Assembly (NCBI GenBank): GCA_013151655.1
Contig: JAADHX010000133.1
Span: forward strand, 1 to 5,419
DNA: 5,419 nucleotides
Reading direction: 5' to 3'
DNA from: Actinomycetota bacterium
GTDB lineage: Bacteria > Actinomycetota > Acidimicrobiia > Acidimicrobiales > Poriferisodalaceae
A program made the position numbers and the translations under genes. This document shows positions 1 through 5,419 of the stretch, in pieces. The notes below the pieces were generated by a model. The model made no database searches, was not told the DNA's origin, and saw only the letters and a program-made list of their open reading frames with translations. Each line of letters starts with the position of its first letter. The first letter of the stretch is position 1.

Positions 1-339
1 TACCACAACCCCAATTGAGGCTCGTCAAAGAACGCCTTGGCGGTCGCCGAGGCAATGAACGTGAGTCCAGACATTGTGCTTTACATGAAGCAGCGACCCG
101 ACGAAGCCACCCTCAATCACATCGTGTCGATCCTTCAGGATCCAGTCGAAGACCTTGTCCGCAAGGACAGCGTTTTCAAACGTCTCGAACTCAATCCCGA
201 CGACTACGTCGACAATCCCGCGGCGGTTGTCGAGTTACTTGTTCGACGGCCAGCACTAATGCAGCGCCCGGTGGTTGTTAGAGGCAACCAAGCCATTATC
301 GGCCGTCCCAAGGACCGAATAGCAGAGTTGTTGGCCTAG
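1..339 (+). CDS. ArsC-family reductase, probable selenoprotein (Sec at in-frame TGA 16-18), 5' partial
   Basis: Reading from base 1 gives Y-H-N-P-N-(TGA)-G-S-S-K-N-A-L and then 100 more codons to TAG at 337-339. This lines up without gaps with the active-site loop of E. coli ArsC (YHNPACGTSRNTL, recalled from memory), and the TGA sits exactly on catalytic Cys12. The three arginines that bind the oxyanion in that family are also present: R54 (VRKD), R89 (QRPVVV) and R102 (IGRP). Numbering is from the first codon in the window; the offset to E. coli ArsC is 6, so only about six N-terminal residues lie outside. The fold is a thioredoxin-like ArsC/Spx domain of normal length (about 118 residues). 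Members reduce arsenate using glutathione/glutaredoxin, but many homologues have unproven substrates. A hairpin at 34-53 fits a bacterial SECIS, so I infer selenocysteine insertion. The alternative is a nonsense mutation, which the intact downstream frame makes less likely. A TTG at 37 could be mistaken for the start, but that product would lack the active site. Confidence 0.85.
34..53 (+). promoter_or_regulatory. Bacterial SECIS element (selenocysteine insertion hairpin)
   Basis: The RNA folds as a continuous 8-bp stem: GCCUUGGC (34-41) pairs with GCCGAGGC (46-53), with one U-G wobble at 38/49. The loop is GGUC (42-45). The loop begins 23 nt after the TGA (16-18). Published bacterial SECIS rules, as I recall them, ask for an upper stem of 4-16 bp, a G in the first two loop positions and 16-37 nt between UGA and loop; all are met. 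The E. coli fdhF element also presents GGUC in its loop. The bulged U of the E. coli element is not evident here. Inferred partner: SelB, which would bind the loop and deliver Sec-tRNA. Confidence 0.8.
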
Positions 340-365
340 AGGCCTGCACTTTCGCCATACAACCA

Positions 366-2057
366 TTGCCTCCGACCACTAAAACGCGCCCCACCGCGCC
401 CACGCTGCGCTTGCGGCCGTGGCAGCGGGCCGCACTCGACCAATTCAACGCCAGCGACGAGAACGACTTTCTCGCGGTCGCCACTCCAGGCGCCGGGAAG
501 ACCACGTTTGCGTTGGCTGCTGTACGGGGGTTCCTGGCCGCCAACCCGACAGCTCGCGTCATCGTCGTGGCCCCAACGTCACACTTGAAGTTGCAGTGGG
601 CCGACGCCGCAGCCAGGCTCGGGCTCGATCTCGAACCATCCTGGAGCGCATCGCACGAGAGTCTTCCTAACGAAGCCGACGGTCTGGTCACGACCTACCA
701 GCAGGTATCGACATCGGCGCGGGTGTTATCGAAACTGTCGAAAAACGCGATTGTCGTGTTCGACGAAGTACACCACGCTGGTGAGGACCGCAGCTGGGGC
801 GAGTCGATTACCGTCGCTTTCGCTGGCGCCCTGCGTCGTCTTTCTATATCGGGCACACCGTTTCGGTCAGACACCTCAGCGATTCCGTTTGTGCGCTACG
901 AATACGAACAGGCCGTATCCGATTTCGACTACGGCTATGGCCCGGCCCTAGCCGATGGCGGTGTCGTTCGGCCGATTTACTTTCCTCGGTTCGATGGTTA
1001 CATGGAGTGGTCGGCGCCCGACGGGTCGGTGCTTGGCGCGAGCTTCGACGACGAGTTGGATCGCACCAGAGCCAACCAACGTTTACGCACCGCGCTTTCA
1101 GCCCAGGGCGACTGGTTGCCGGCTGTTATAGCGCAGGCTCACGAACAGTTGATGCGCATCCGTAGCGACGACCAGCCCGATGCAGGTGGGCTCATCATCG
1201 CCGTCGACCACGAACACGCTAGAGCGATTGCTCACATTCTGAAGGTACGTCATAACTCTCCAGCCACTGTGGTGCTGTCCGATGATCCAAATGCATCGGA
1301 CCGAATCGTAGCGTTTGGTGTTGGTACTCGACCCTGGATCGTCGCAGTAAGAATGGTCAGCGAAGGTGTCGACATTCCGCGCCTTCGGGTTGGCGTGTTC
1401 GCGACCACTACTACCACCGAGTTGTTCTTTCGCCAGGCCGTAGGTCGGTTGGTACGACTAACCCAAGGCGGTGGACCGCAACGAGCGTTTATGTTCATTC
1501 CCGATGATGCACGGTTGCGAGCATGGGCCGAACAGATAAAGCGCCAACGTCGTCACAGCCTCAGGGCGCGGTCAGAGTCCGAGGAGTTCGCCTCCGATGC
1601 CGAGTTCGACAGCCAAGCAGAACCAGACGACGGCGAGCAGCTGAGCCTGTTTAATGCCCTGTCGGCGGTGACACTGTCGTCTGGTGCTCCAGAAATGACG
1701 GTGTTCGATGCTGCTTATGAAGACATCCCGGAGCCAAGAAACCTGGGCGTCGACGAGGCGGACTTACTGTTCGACCTTTCGCCGCTGCCAGGTCGCGGAG
1801 AGCGCCTCATCGATCCCAATGGCGCAGCTCCCCGACGCGAACGTGAGATCCTCCGCGACAAGAATGCGACGGCCGTTCGCGAGTTGGTGGCTCTGACCGG
1901 GCAGCAACACGGTGAGGTCAACGCCGAGCTGAACCGGCGTTCCGGGGTGTCCAAAGTGGCTCAAGCCAGCCGAGCTCAGCTCCGCAAGCGGTTGCTCGCC
2001 GCCGACGGTTGGCGGCGCCAACTCAGTGGGCAACGCTCGCCATGGCGAGTGCGTTAG
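366..2057 (+). CDS. Superfamily 2 DEAD/DEAH-type helicase
   Basis: A 563-residue protein with the SF2 ATPase motifs in order: LRPWQ near the N-terminus (16-20, Q-motif-like), Walker A ATPGAGKT (39-46), motif Ia APTSHL (69-74), motif II DEVH (133-136), motif III SGTP (162-165), motif V around VRMVSEGVDIP (328-338) and motif VI QAVGRLVR (357-364). It therefore has both RecA-like lobes and should be an active NTP-dependent nucleic-acid translocase of the type III restriction-subunit/DEAH-like group. A charged, low-complexity linker (about 400-425) leads to a C-terminal helical region (about 495-555, ATAVRELVALTGQQHGEVNAEL) that resembles the tail of actinobacterial helicases I remember. No nuclease domain is visible. 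TTG at 366 is the only start-like codon before the LRPWQ motif and there is no clear Shine-Dalgarno, so the start is uncertain by some codons. The gene follows the ArsC gene by 26 bases, so co-transcription is likely. The exact substrate is unknown. Confidence 0.88.
   Translation: MPPTTKTRPTAPTLRLRPWQRAALDQFNASDENDFLAVATPGAGKTTFALAAVRGFLAANPTARVIVVAPTSHLKLQWADAAARLGLDLEPSWSASHESLPNEADGLVTTYQQVSTSARVLSKLSKNAIVVFDEVHHAGEDRSWGESITVAFAGALRRLSISGTPFRSDTSAIPFVRYEYEQAVSDFDYGYGPALADGGVVRPIYFPRFDGYMEWSAPDGSVLGASFDDELDRTRANQRLRTALSAQGDWLPAVIAQAHEQLMRIRSDDQPDAGGLIIAVDHEHARAIAHILKVRHNSPATVVLSDDPNASDRIVAFGVGTRPWIVAVRMVSEGVDIPRLRVGVFATTTTTELFFRQAVGRLVRLTQGGGPQRAFMFIPDDARLRAWAEQIKRQRRHSLRARSESEEFASDAEFDSQAEPDDGEQLSLFNALSAVTLSSGAPEMTVFDAAYEDIPEPRNLGVDEADLLFDLSPLPGRGERLIDPNGAAPRREREILRDKNATAVRELVALTGQQHGEVNAELNRRSGVSKVAQASRAQLRKRLLAADGWRRQLSGQRSPWRVR
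2032..2055. terminator. Possible bidirectional terminator hairpin between convergent genes
   Basis: A GC-rich inverted repeat covers the last codons of the helicase gene. CTCGC (2036-2040) pairs with GCGAG (2045-2049) around a CATG loop. Outer pairs AACG/CGTT (2032-2035 with 2052-2055) are separated by a two-base bulge. It lies between the helicase stop and the convergent sulfurtransferase stop, only 13 bases apart. The downstream plus-strand sequence has only a short T-rich run (CTTGTTTATG), so a classical intrinsic terminator is not certain. Confidence 0.3.
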
Positions 2058-2070
2058 GCCTCGATCTTGT

Positions 2071-2943
2071 TTATGTCTCGAGCGGTTCGCCAGCGTCGAT
2101 CCACTCCCTCAACGATCCATCATAAACCGCTACCTCGTTTTGGCCGAGGAGATGAAGCACGAAGGCGTCGCTGGTGGCCGCTATTCCTCCACCGCAGTAG
2201 GTAATCACCCGACCATCGAGCGCTCCGGCAGCCGCGAACTGTTCCCGGAGTTCGTCGAGCGGTCGATATCGGTGTGACTCTGTGTCAACGAGGCTTTGAG
2301 CGGGAACATTCGCTGCGCCAGGAATGTGCCCAGGGCGACCATAACCAGATCCCGATTCCATATCGAGGCCCGCGTGGTTGTCTGCGGAAAGTGCATTCAG
2401 TACACAAACCGAATCGTTCGACACCGCTAACTTCACAACGTCCTTGGTCGTGAAACCGCCCATCCCTTGACCCACTGTGAGACTAACCGGCGCTCGATCT
2501 GGTTCGGGCTCATCGTCGACGGGCCGGCCCTGAGCACTCCAGCCGTGAAGTCCTCCGTCCAAGATCGCCACGTTGGTGAATCCCACTGATCGCATTAACC
2601 ACCAGGCCCTGGTCGCCCACATGTGAAGCTGTGAGTCGTACAACACCACCCGAGTGTCATCGCCGATGCCTCTGGCCATGAGCGCGGCCACTAGATCGTC
2701 TGGCTGCGGCGCGGTGAACCACAGCTCGGAATTGGTGTCGGATAACTCGCCGACAAGATCGAGATGGCCACTAGTTGGAATGTGGCCTTGTGCCCACCGA
2801 TCGGCACCTGACTGAACGTCGATCTGGCCCTCGGCAGTCCGCGACATATACACGGTTGTGTCGAAGACCAACAGATCATCAGCACCCAGTTGGCTCTCCA
2901 ACCAATCGGCATCGACAAGGGACTTGGTCGCTTCTTTTACCAT
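2071..2943 (-). CDS. Sulfurtransferase with two rhodanese domains (SseA/thiosulfate or mercaptopyruvate type)
   Basis: At 290 residues this is the usual length for a tandem-rhodanese sulfurtransferase. The N-terminal domain (about 8-145) holds QGHIP and a YDSQ segment where an active domain would carry the cysteine, so it is the inactive half. The C-terminal domain (about 165-285) contains GRPGHIPGAANVP and the active-site loop TYCGGGIAAT with Cys250, which would carry the persulfide. The loop is CGGGIA, closer to the CGSGVT-like loops of mercaptopyruvate sulfurtransferases than to the CRKGVT loop of classical rhodanese, so the sulfur donor cannot be fixed. Such enzymes move sulfane sulfur from thiosulfate or 3-mercaptopyruvate to cyanide, thiols or proteins in the cytoplasm. 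ATG at 2943 is followed by a plausible N-terminus without a signal peptide; no strong Shine-Dalgarno precedes it. It starts 36 bases after the VOC gene on the same strand, probably one operon. Confidence 0.92.
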   Translation of the reverse strand: MVKEATKSLVDADWLESQLGADDLLVFDTTVYMSRTAEGQIDVQSGADRWAQGHIPTSGHLDLVGELSDTNSELWFTAPQPDDLVAALMARGIGDDTRVVLYDSQLHMWATRAWWLMRSVGFTNVAILDGGLHGWSAQGRPVDDEPEPDRAPVSLTVGQGMGGFTTKDVVKLAVSNDSVCVLNALSADNHAGLDMESGSGYGRPGHIPGAANVPAQSLVDTESHRYRPLDELREQFAAAGALDGRVITYCGGGIAATSDAFVLHLLGQNEVAVYDGSLREWIDAGEPLET

Positions 2944-2979
2944 TAGCCGAGGGTAACCCGGTGTGGGGTGCCTGAGTGT

Positions 2980-3330
2980 CTAGTGGTCAGGAGCGACGCA
3001 GAACTCGTTTCCCTCAGGGTCCTGCATCGTTGTCCAGGTGATGCCGGCCTCGGAGTTGGTGCCAACCACGGTGGCCCCAAGGTCTTTGAATTCGCTAACA
3101 GCGGCCCCGACAGAGTCAGTCGACAGATCGAGGTGAACCCGGTTCTTAAGAGATTTCGCCTCCGGAACGAGCTGGAACGCGAGTCTTGTTCCGGCATCGT
3201 CTGGCGCGAGGCGCACGAAGACACCCCAGTCGTCCACGACCTCGCGGCCAAGGACAGTCGACCAGAACGCCGCCAGGCGCTGCGGGTTGGCGCAGTCGAT
3301 AGTTATGTGCTGGATCTGGGCAGTTGCCAT
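2980..3330 (-). CDS. VOC-superfamily protein (glyoxalase-like domain)
   Basis: A 116-residue single-domain protein with a vicinal-oxygen-chelate layout: QHITIDCANPQRLAAFW at the start, VHLDLS in the middle and TTMQDPEGNEFCV at the end. Candidate metal-site residues are His8, His66 and Glu109, in the places where this superfamily puts them. It looks most like the short glyoxalase-like (Glyoxalase_6) proteins that are abundant in actinobacteria. The superfamily includes glyoxalase I, dioxygenases and antibiotic-binding proteins; nothing here decides the substrate. It starts with ATG at 3330, has no signal peptide and is probably the first gene of a two-gene unit with the downstream sulfurtransferase. 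Confidence 0.9.
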   Translation of the reverse strand: MATAQIQHITIDCANPQRLAAFWSTVLGREVVDDWGVFVRLAPDDAGTRLAFQLVPEAKSLKNRVHLDLSTDSVGAAVSEFKDLGATVVGTNSEAGITWTTMQDPEGNEFCVAPDH

Positions 3331-3473
3331 TGCGAAGGTTTACACGAACGGTGGGACATCCAACCCGACCCTCGGTGGGCGAAGACGCTCACCACAAGTG
3401 CCGCTTCCTTACAAGATCAGCCATGGCAGCCGATGGAACACGATCCGAGAACTCTCTGCGATTCGACATTGTG
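3331..3473. promoter_or_regulatory. Divergent intergenic region, presumed promoters for the VOC and lipoprotein genes
   Basis: These 143 bases separate the ATG of the minus-strand VOC gene from the start of the plus-strand lipoprotein gene, so promoters for both directions are expected here. I cannot point to a convincing -35/-10 pair. On the minus strand a weak TAAACC lies 6 bases before the VOC ATG, which could serve a leaderless transcript. An open plus-strand frame crosses the region from 3324, but its translation has no protein-like features before the signal peptide at 3474. Confidence 0.45.
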
Positions 3474-4676
3474 ATGCCACGACCCTCTAACGTACGCTTG
3501 CTCACTTTGAGCGTTTTGTTGATTGCCGCTTCATGTTCGTCGAGCGACGAAACACCGGCCGCCGCAGTTGCAACCACAACGACCGGGCCGGTCGAAATCA
3601 TCATCGACAACGGCATCAACGTGATTGCCATCCCCATACGGCTCACCGATGCCCCCGATCTGATCCTCGATGACCCAACCGCTGGCCCGGTTCCGCTGCC
3701 AAGCCTGCCAACTCTGAGTTCAGGCGATTCGACCACGGGAACCACTCAGACCACCACACCCGGCGCGACCACCGCCGTAACGGTCGCGCCAACGACGTCT
3801 GCCACCGGGCCCCAGGGCAATGCCACCACGACGAGCATCCAGAGCACTAGCGGCCCGAACACCACTCAGGCCACACCGATGCCTCTGTCGATGGCTGCCA
3901 TTCGGGGCGGCGAGGCCGTTCTGTTAGTTGACACCTCGACGGGCAACTCGGTCACCGTCAGACAGCTGCCCGTGGTCGTCGACGAGACCGACCAGGTAGG
4001 GCCGCAGGCGCCAAGATCGGTCGACATCGACCCGGTCGGACAGAACCTTTGGTACGACGAGTGCTGCCGCCCACCAGAAGGGACGAGTTATGGCATCGAC
4101 CTCCAGACCGATGCCGTTACCGACATACTCAGCTCTGGATTTCCGACGATCGACCCGCTCGGGGTGCTCGTAGCCTCTACCGGTGACTCGACGTTAACGC
4201 TCAACTCCGGCGGAAATGCGGTCGCGACCTTCGATCTGGACCAGATCGGCGAAAACACCACCGGCACCCGCTCAGGTTGGAGCCAAGATGGCGCCACCCT
4301 TGCCGTCGAAGTTTCGGTTGGCGACATACCGGGCGTTGCCATCTTCGCGATCGATCGCGGCGCTGCAGTGACGCTCACGCTTAGCCGCGTCCTCCAACCT
4401 CCCAGCGGCAAACGTTGGGCCTCGCCCACCTTCGGCTGGGACGGGCTGCTAAGAGTCGTCGAGTCGGTCGACAGCCACATCCTGCGCACGATCGACCCAG
4501 ACACCGGGGCTGTCGAGAAGAGCGCAACAATTCCGGTACCAGGCATCATCGACATCGATGTCGATGTCTCTGGTACCTGGTGGCTCATCGTAGATGGCGC
4601 CGGTCGCGTCCATGCCTTCGACGAATCCAACCTGATCACACTGCCTGGCGACGGCTACAGCTCGGCCGCTTGGTAG
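3474..4676 (+). CDS. Lipoprotein with Thr-rich stalk and beta-propeller-like domain
   Basis: From ATG 3474 the product is 400 residues; an adjacent in-frame GTG at 3471 is an equally possible start, while earlier starts would put a hydrophilic extension before the signal peptide. Residues 1-20 form a lipoprotein signal peptide (MPRPSNVRLL, then a hydrophobic stretch ending LLIAAS) with Cys21 as the lipidation site; the lipobox AAS-C is slightly off consensus. Residues about 33-135 include a Ser/Thr/Pro-rich, low-complexity stalk. The rest (about 140-400) shows repeated short beta-strand units with D-x-D-G/S turns (RSVDIDPVGQNLWYDECC, GWSQDGATLAVEV, DIDVDVSGTWWLIVDGAGRV), typical of WD40/TolB-like propellers. 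A vicinal Cys197-Cys198 pair sits in the first repeat. Inferred role: a surface-anchored binding or scaffolding protein; no enzyme motif is visible. The gene is convergent with the small lipoprotein gene. Confidence 0.85.
   Translation: MPRPSNVRLLTLSVLLIAASCSSSDETPAAAVATTTTGPVEIIIDNGINVIAIPIRLTDAPDLILDDPTAGPVPLPSLPTLSSGDSTTGTTQTTTPGATTAVTVAPTTSATGPQGNATTTSIQSTSGPNTTQATPMPLSMAAIRGGEAVLLVDTSTGNSVTVRQLPVVVDETDQVGPQAPRSVDIDPVGQNLWYDECCRPPEGTSYGIDLQTDAVTDILSSGFPTIDPLGVLVASTGDSTLTLNSGGNAVATFDLDQIGENTTGTRSGWSQDGATLAVEVSVGDIPGVAIFAIDRGAAVTLTLSRVLQPPSGKRWASPTFGWDGLLRVVESVDSHILRTIDPDTGAVEKSATIPVPGIIDIDVDVSGTWWLIVDGAGRVHAFDESNLITLPGDGYSSAAW
4535..4577 (+). repeat. Long interrupted inverted repeat inside the lipoprotein gene
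   Basis: A perfect 20-base palindrome (4547-4566) is flanked by 8-base arms GGTACCAG (4535-4542) and CTGGTACC (4570-4577), which are exact reverse complements. Asymmetric spacers of 4 and 3 bases separate arms and core. The whole can fold as one long hairpin or cruciform. It lies within codons for VPGIIDIDVDVSGTW, so part of the palindrome may simply follow from alternating Ile/Asp/Val codons. Confidence 0.7.
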
Positions 4677-4705
4677 TCGAGCTAGCGACATAACTTGAGG
4701 ACGTC

Positions 4706-4724
4706 AGCTACACCAAATGTGGCT
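4706..4724. terminator. Stem-loop in the convergent intergenic region, possible terminator
   Basis: AGCTACA (4706-4712) pairs with TGTGGCT (4718-4724) as a 7-bp stem with one wobble and a five-base CCAAA loop. It sits 29 bases after the plus-strand lipoprotein stop in the 105-base gap between convergent genes. No T-tract follows on either strand, so the terminator role is only a guess. I see no gene in 4677-4781. Confidence 0.25.
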
Positions 4725-4781
4725 CAGCCCATCAATTTCACGGCCTCAGCGGTGGAAGCACACCCTCGTGGAACTGTCCAT

Positions 4782-5201
4782 CTAGCCCTGGTAAAGATGC
4801 AGCGTTCCGGCTTCGAGGGCCGAGATGGCTGCATCGGCCTCGGCCTCGGTCACGATGCCGTCGGCAATGGCGGTCTCAAGGTCGCCATCGCTCACAATGA
4901 TCACAGCCGCGGCTAGTACGCCGTCGTTGGTAATCTCACCGGCAGCGAGGGCCGCCGACACCTGCGTCGGCAGCGCCGTCAACTCAATGGTCTCGACGTT
5001 GGGCACCGCCACAGAAGTTGTGGTCGCCTGACCAGCGGCGCTCGTCTGCGTTGTGGCTTGTGTTGGCGCTGGCTGCACCGCAGAAGAGTCACCAGCATCA
5101 GCTGCTGGATCGGTAGTCGATCCCGAAGCACCAGAGGTGCAGGCGCTGAGCACAAGGGCAGCAGCAACAAACATCGATATCGATCGTCGGTTGGAAATCA
5201 T
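4782..5201 (-). CDS. Small lipoprotein with duplicated helical motif, function unknown
   Basis: A 139-residue product. Residues 1-20 are a typical lipoprotein signal peptide (basic RR at 5-6, then FVAAALVLSA) with lipobox LSA-C and Cys21 as the lipid-bearing residue. Residues about 22-66 are a Ser/Thr/Ala/Gln linker. The mature domain (about 70-139) is small and contains two similar units: ALAAGEITNDGVLAAA and AIADGIVTEAEADAAISAL, sharing A-x-A-x-G-x-x-T. The second resembles the DG-(I/V)-(I/V)-T-x-x-E pattern of SHOCT-like or degenerate EF-hand segments, but I cannot assign a family. A Shine-Dalgarno-like AAAGGA lies just upstream of the ATG. It follows the Asp-rich gene by 44 bases on the same strand and may be co-transcribed with it. 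Confidence 0.85.
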   Translation of the reverse strand: MISNRRSISMFVAAALVLSACTSGASGSTTDPAADAGDSSAVQPAPTQATTQTSAAGQATTTSVAVPNVETIELTALPTQVSAALAAGEITNDGVLAAAVIIVSDGDLETAIADGIVTEAEADAAISALEAGTLHLYQG

Positions 5202-5205
5202 GGGG

Positions 5206-5211
5206 TCCTTT
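5206..5211 (-). promoter_or_regulatory. Ribosome binding site of the small lipoprotein gene
   Basis: On the minus strand AAAGGA is followed by CCCC and then the ATG at 5201. This is the clearest Shine-Dalgarno match in the window and supports the chosen start, which in turn gives a complete lipoprotein signal peptide. Confidence 0.65.
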
Positions 5212-5245
5212 GAGGTCGCACCTGGGGTCTGAAGTCGTCCGCTAA

Positions 5246-5419
5246 CTAACCTTCTTCAGCTTCGCCTTCTTGTGGCTCGTCAGCTTCGGCTCCGCCGTCT
5301 GGTCCTGACTCGTCGTCTTCAGGCTCGTCGCCTCCATGTTCGCCGTCTGAATCCTTCTTGTCGGAGTCGGTGTCGCCATCGGAGTCCTTCTTGTCGGAGT
5401 CCTTGTCGCCATCGGAGTC
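5246..5419 (-). CDS. C-terminal part of an Asp/Glu-rich repeat protein (5' part outside the window)
   Basis: The minus strand is open from the window edge to TAG at 5246-5248, giving 57 residues with no start codon inside. They begin with two near-identical 11-residue units, DSDGDKDSDKK and DSDGDTDSDKK, then a decayed third unit (DSDGEHGGDEP), and end in a Glu/Asp/Gly/Pro tail (EDDESGPDGGAEAD...EGEAEEG). The composition is strongly acidic, with no hydrophobic core, so this is a disordered tail or Ca-binding-like stalk of a larger protein. The D-x-D-G-D pattern recalls thrombospondin type 3 and dockerin calcium loops, but that similarity may be only compositional. The gene lies directly upstream of the small lipoprotein gene. 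The function cannot be told from this fragment. Confidence 0.75.
   Translation of the reverse strand, partial: DSDGDKDSDKKDSDGDTDSDKKDSDGEHGGDEPEDDESGPDGGAEADEPQEGEAEEG
5321..5419 (-). repeat. 33-base tandem repeat coding an Asp-rich 11-residue unit
   Basis: Units at 5387-5419 and 5354-5386 differ by only two bases (AAG versus ACC at codon 6); a diverged third unit spans 5321-5353. The period is a multiple of three, so the repeat expands or contracts in frame. More copies may continue beyond the window end. Confidence 0.8.

Noticed and set aside
37..339. TTG at 37 as the true start of the ArsC-like gene
   Set aside because: It would remove the YHNP active-site strand, which is clearly encoded in the same frame upstream of the TGA; the coding signal runs to the window edge.
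1..339. Pseudogene explanation for the TGA in the ArsC-like gene
   Set aside because: The frame downstream is intact with all key residues, the TGA is exactly at the catalytic Cys and a SECIS-like hairpin follows. It remains the main fallback, but is less likely.
2951..2959. GGGTAACCC palindrome between the VOC and sulfurtransferase genes as an operator
   Set aside because: Too short and isolated; no second copy was seen in the other intergenic regions.
3324..3473. N-terminal extension of the beta-propeller lipoprotein from ATG 3324
   Set aside because: It would overlap the VOC start and place about 50 hydrophilic residues before an otherwise complete lipoprotein signal peptide.
2968..3474. 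Plus-strand open frame opposite the VOC gene
   Set aside because: No domain-like sequence; it is the antisense of a well-supported VOC protein.
4088..4639. Minus-strand open frame opposite the propeller lipoprotein
   Set aside because: Ser/Thr/Pro-rich translation with no motif; an antisense shadow of a high-GC gene.
1..5419. Genome-wide reassignment of TGA to an amino acid
   Set aside because: No other gene in the window contains an in-frame TGA, and tryptophans and glycines are coded normally.
5321..5419. CRISPR-like repeats at the window end
   Set aside because: The repeats are contiguous without spacers, have a 33-base in-frame period and encode Asp-rich units.

Overview
The window looks like a chromosomal segment of a moderately high-GC bacterium, probably an actinobacterium. 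The support is Ser/Thr-rich lipoprotein linkers, TTG/GTG starts, few Shine-Dalgarno sites and a helicase with an actinobacterial-type C-terminal region. The lipoprotein style, including a 'YDECC' propeller motif, reminds me of Acidimicrobiia, but that placement is from memory and weak. It is a compact region of seven genes. I see no tRNA, rRNA, CRISPR array or insertion sequence.

Layout. (1) Positions 1-339, plus strand: the 3' part of an ArsC-family (glutaredoxin-dependent arsenate reductase fold) gene. Its catalytic cysteine codon is an in-frame TGA, followed by a strong hairpin with a GGUC loop at bacterial SECIS spacing. I read it as a selenocysteine-containing ArsC-like protein; ordinary gene calling would truncate it to a TTG start at 37 and lose the active site. 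(2) 366-2057, plus: a superfamily 2 DEAD/DEAH-type helicase, 26 bases after the ArsC gene. (3) 2071-2943 and 2980-3330, minus: a two-domain sulfurtransferase (rhodanese/SseA type) downstream of a small VOC/glyoxalase-like protein, probably one transcript, convergent with the helicase. (4) 3474-4676, plus: a lipoprotein with a Thr-rich stalk and a beta-propeller-like domain, divergent from the VOC gene. (5) 4782-5201, minus: a small lipoprotein with a duplicated helical motif. (6) 5246 to the window end, minus: the C-terminus of a protein with Asp-rich 11-residue tandem repeats, 44 bases upstream of the small lipoprotein gene.

The genes do not form one obvious pathway. Groups (1)-(2) and (3) have separate housekeeping, redox or sulfur-type roles; (4)-(6) look like envelope or exported proteins. 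The main discovery is the UGA/SECIS-bearing ArsC gene, which implies that selA, selB, selC and selD exist elsewhere in the genome. A second notable fact is that none of the seven genes ends in TGA (six TAG, one TAA).
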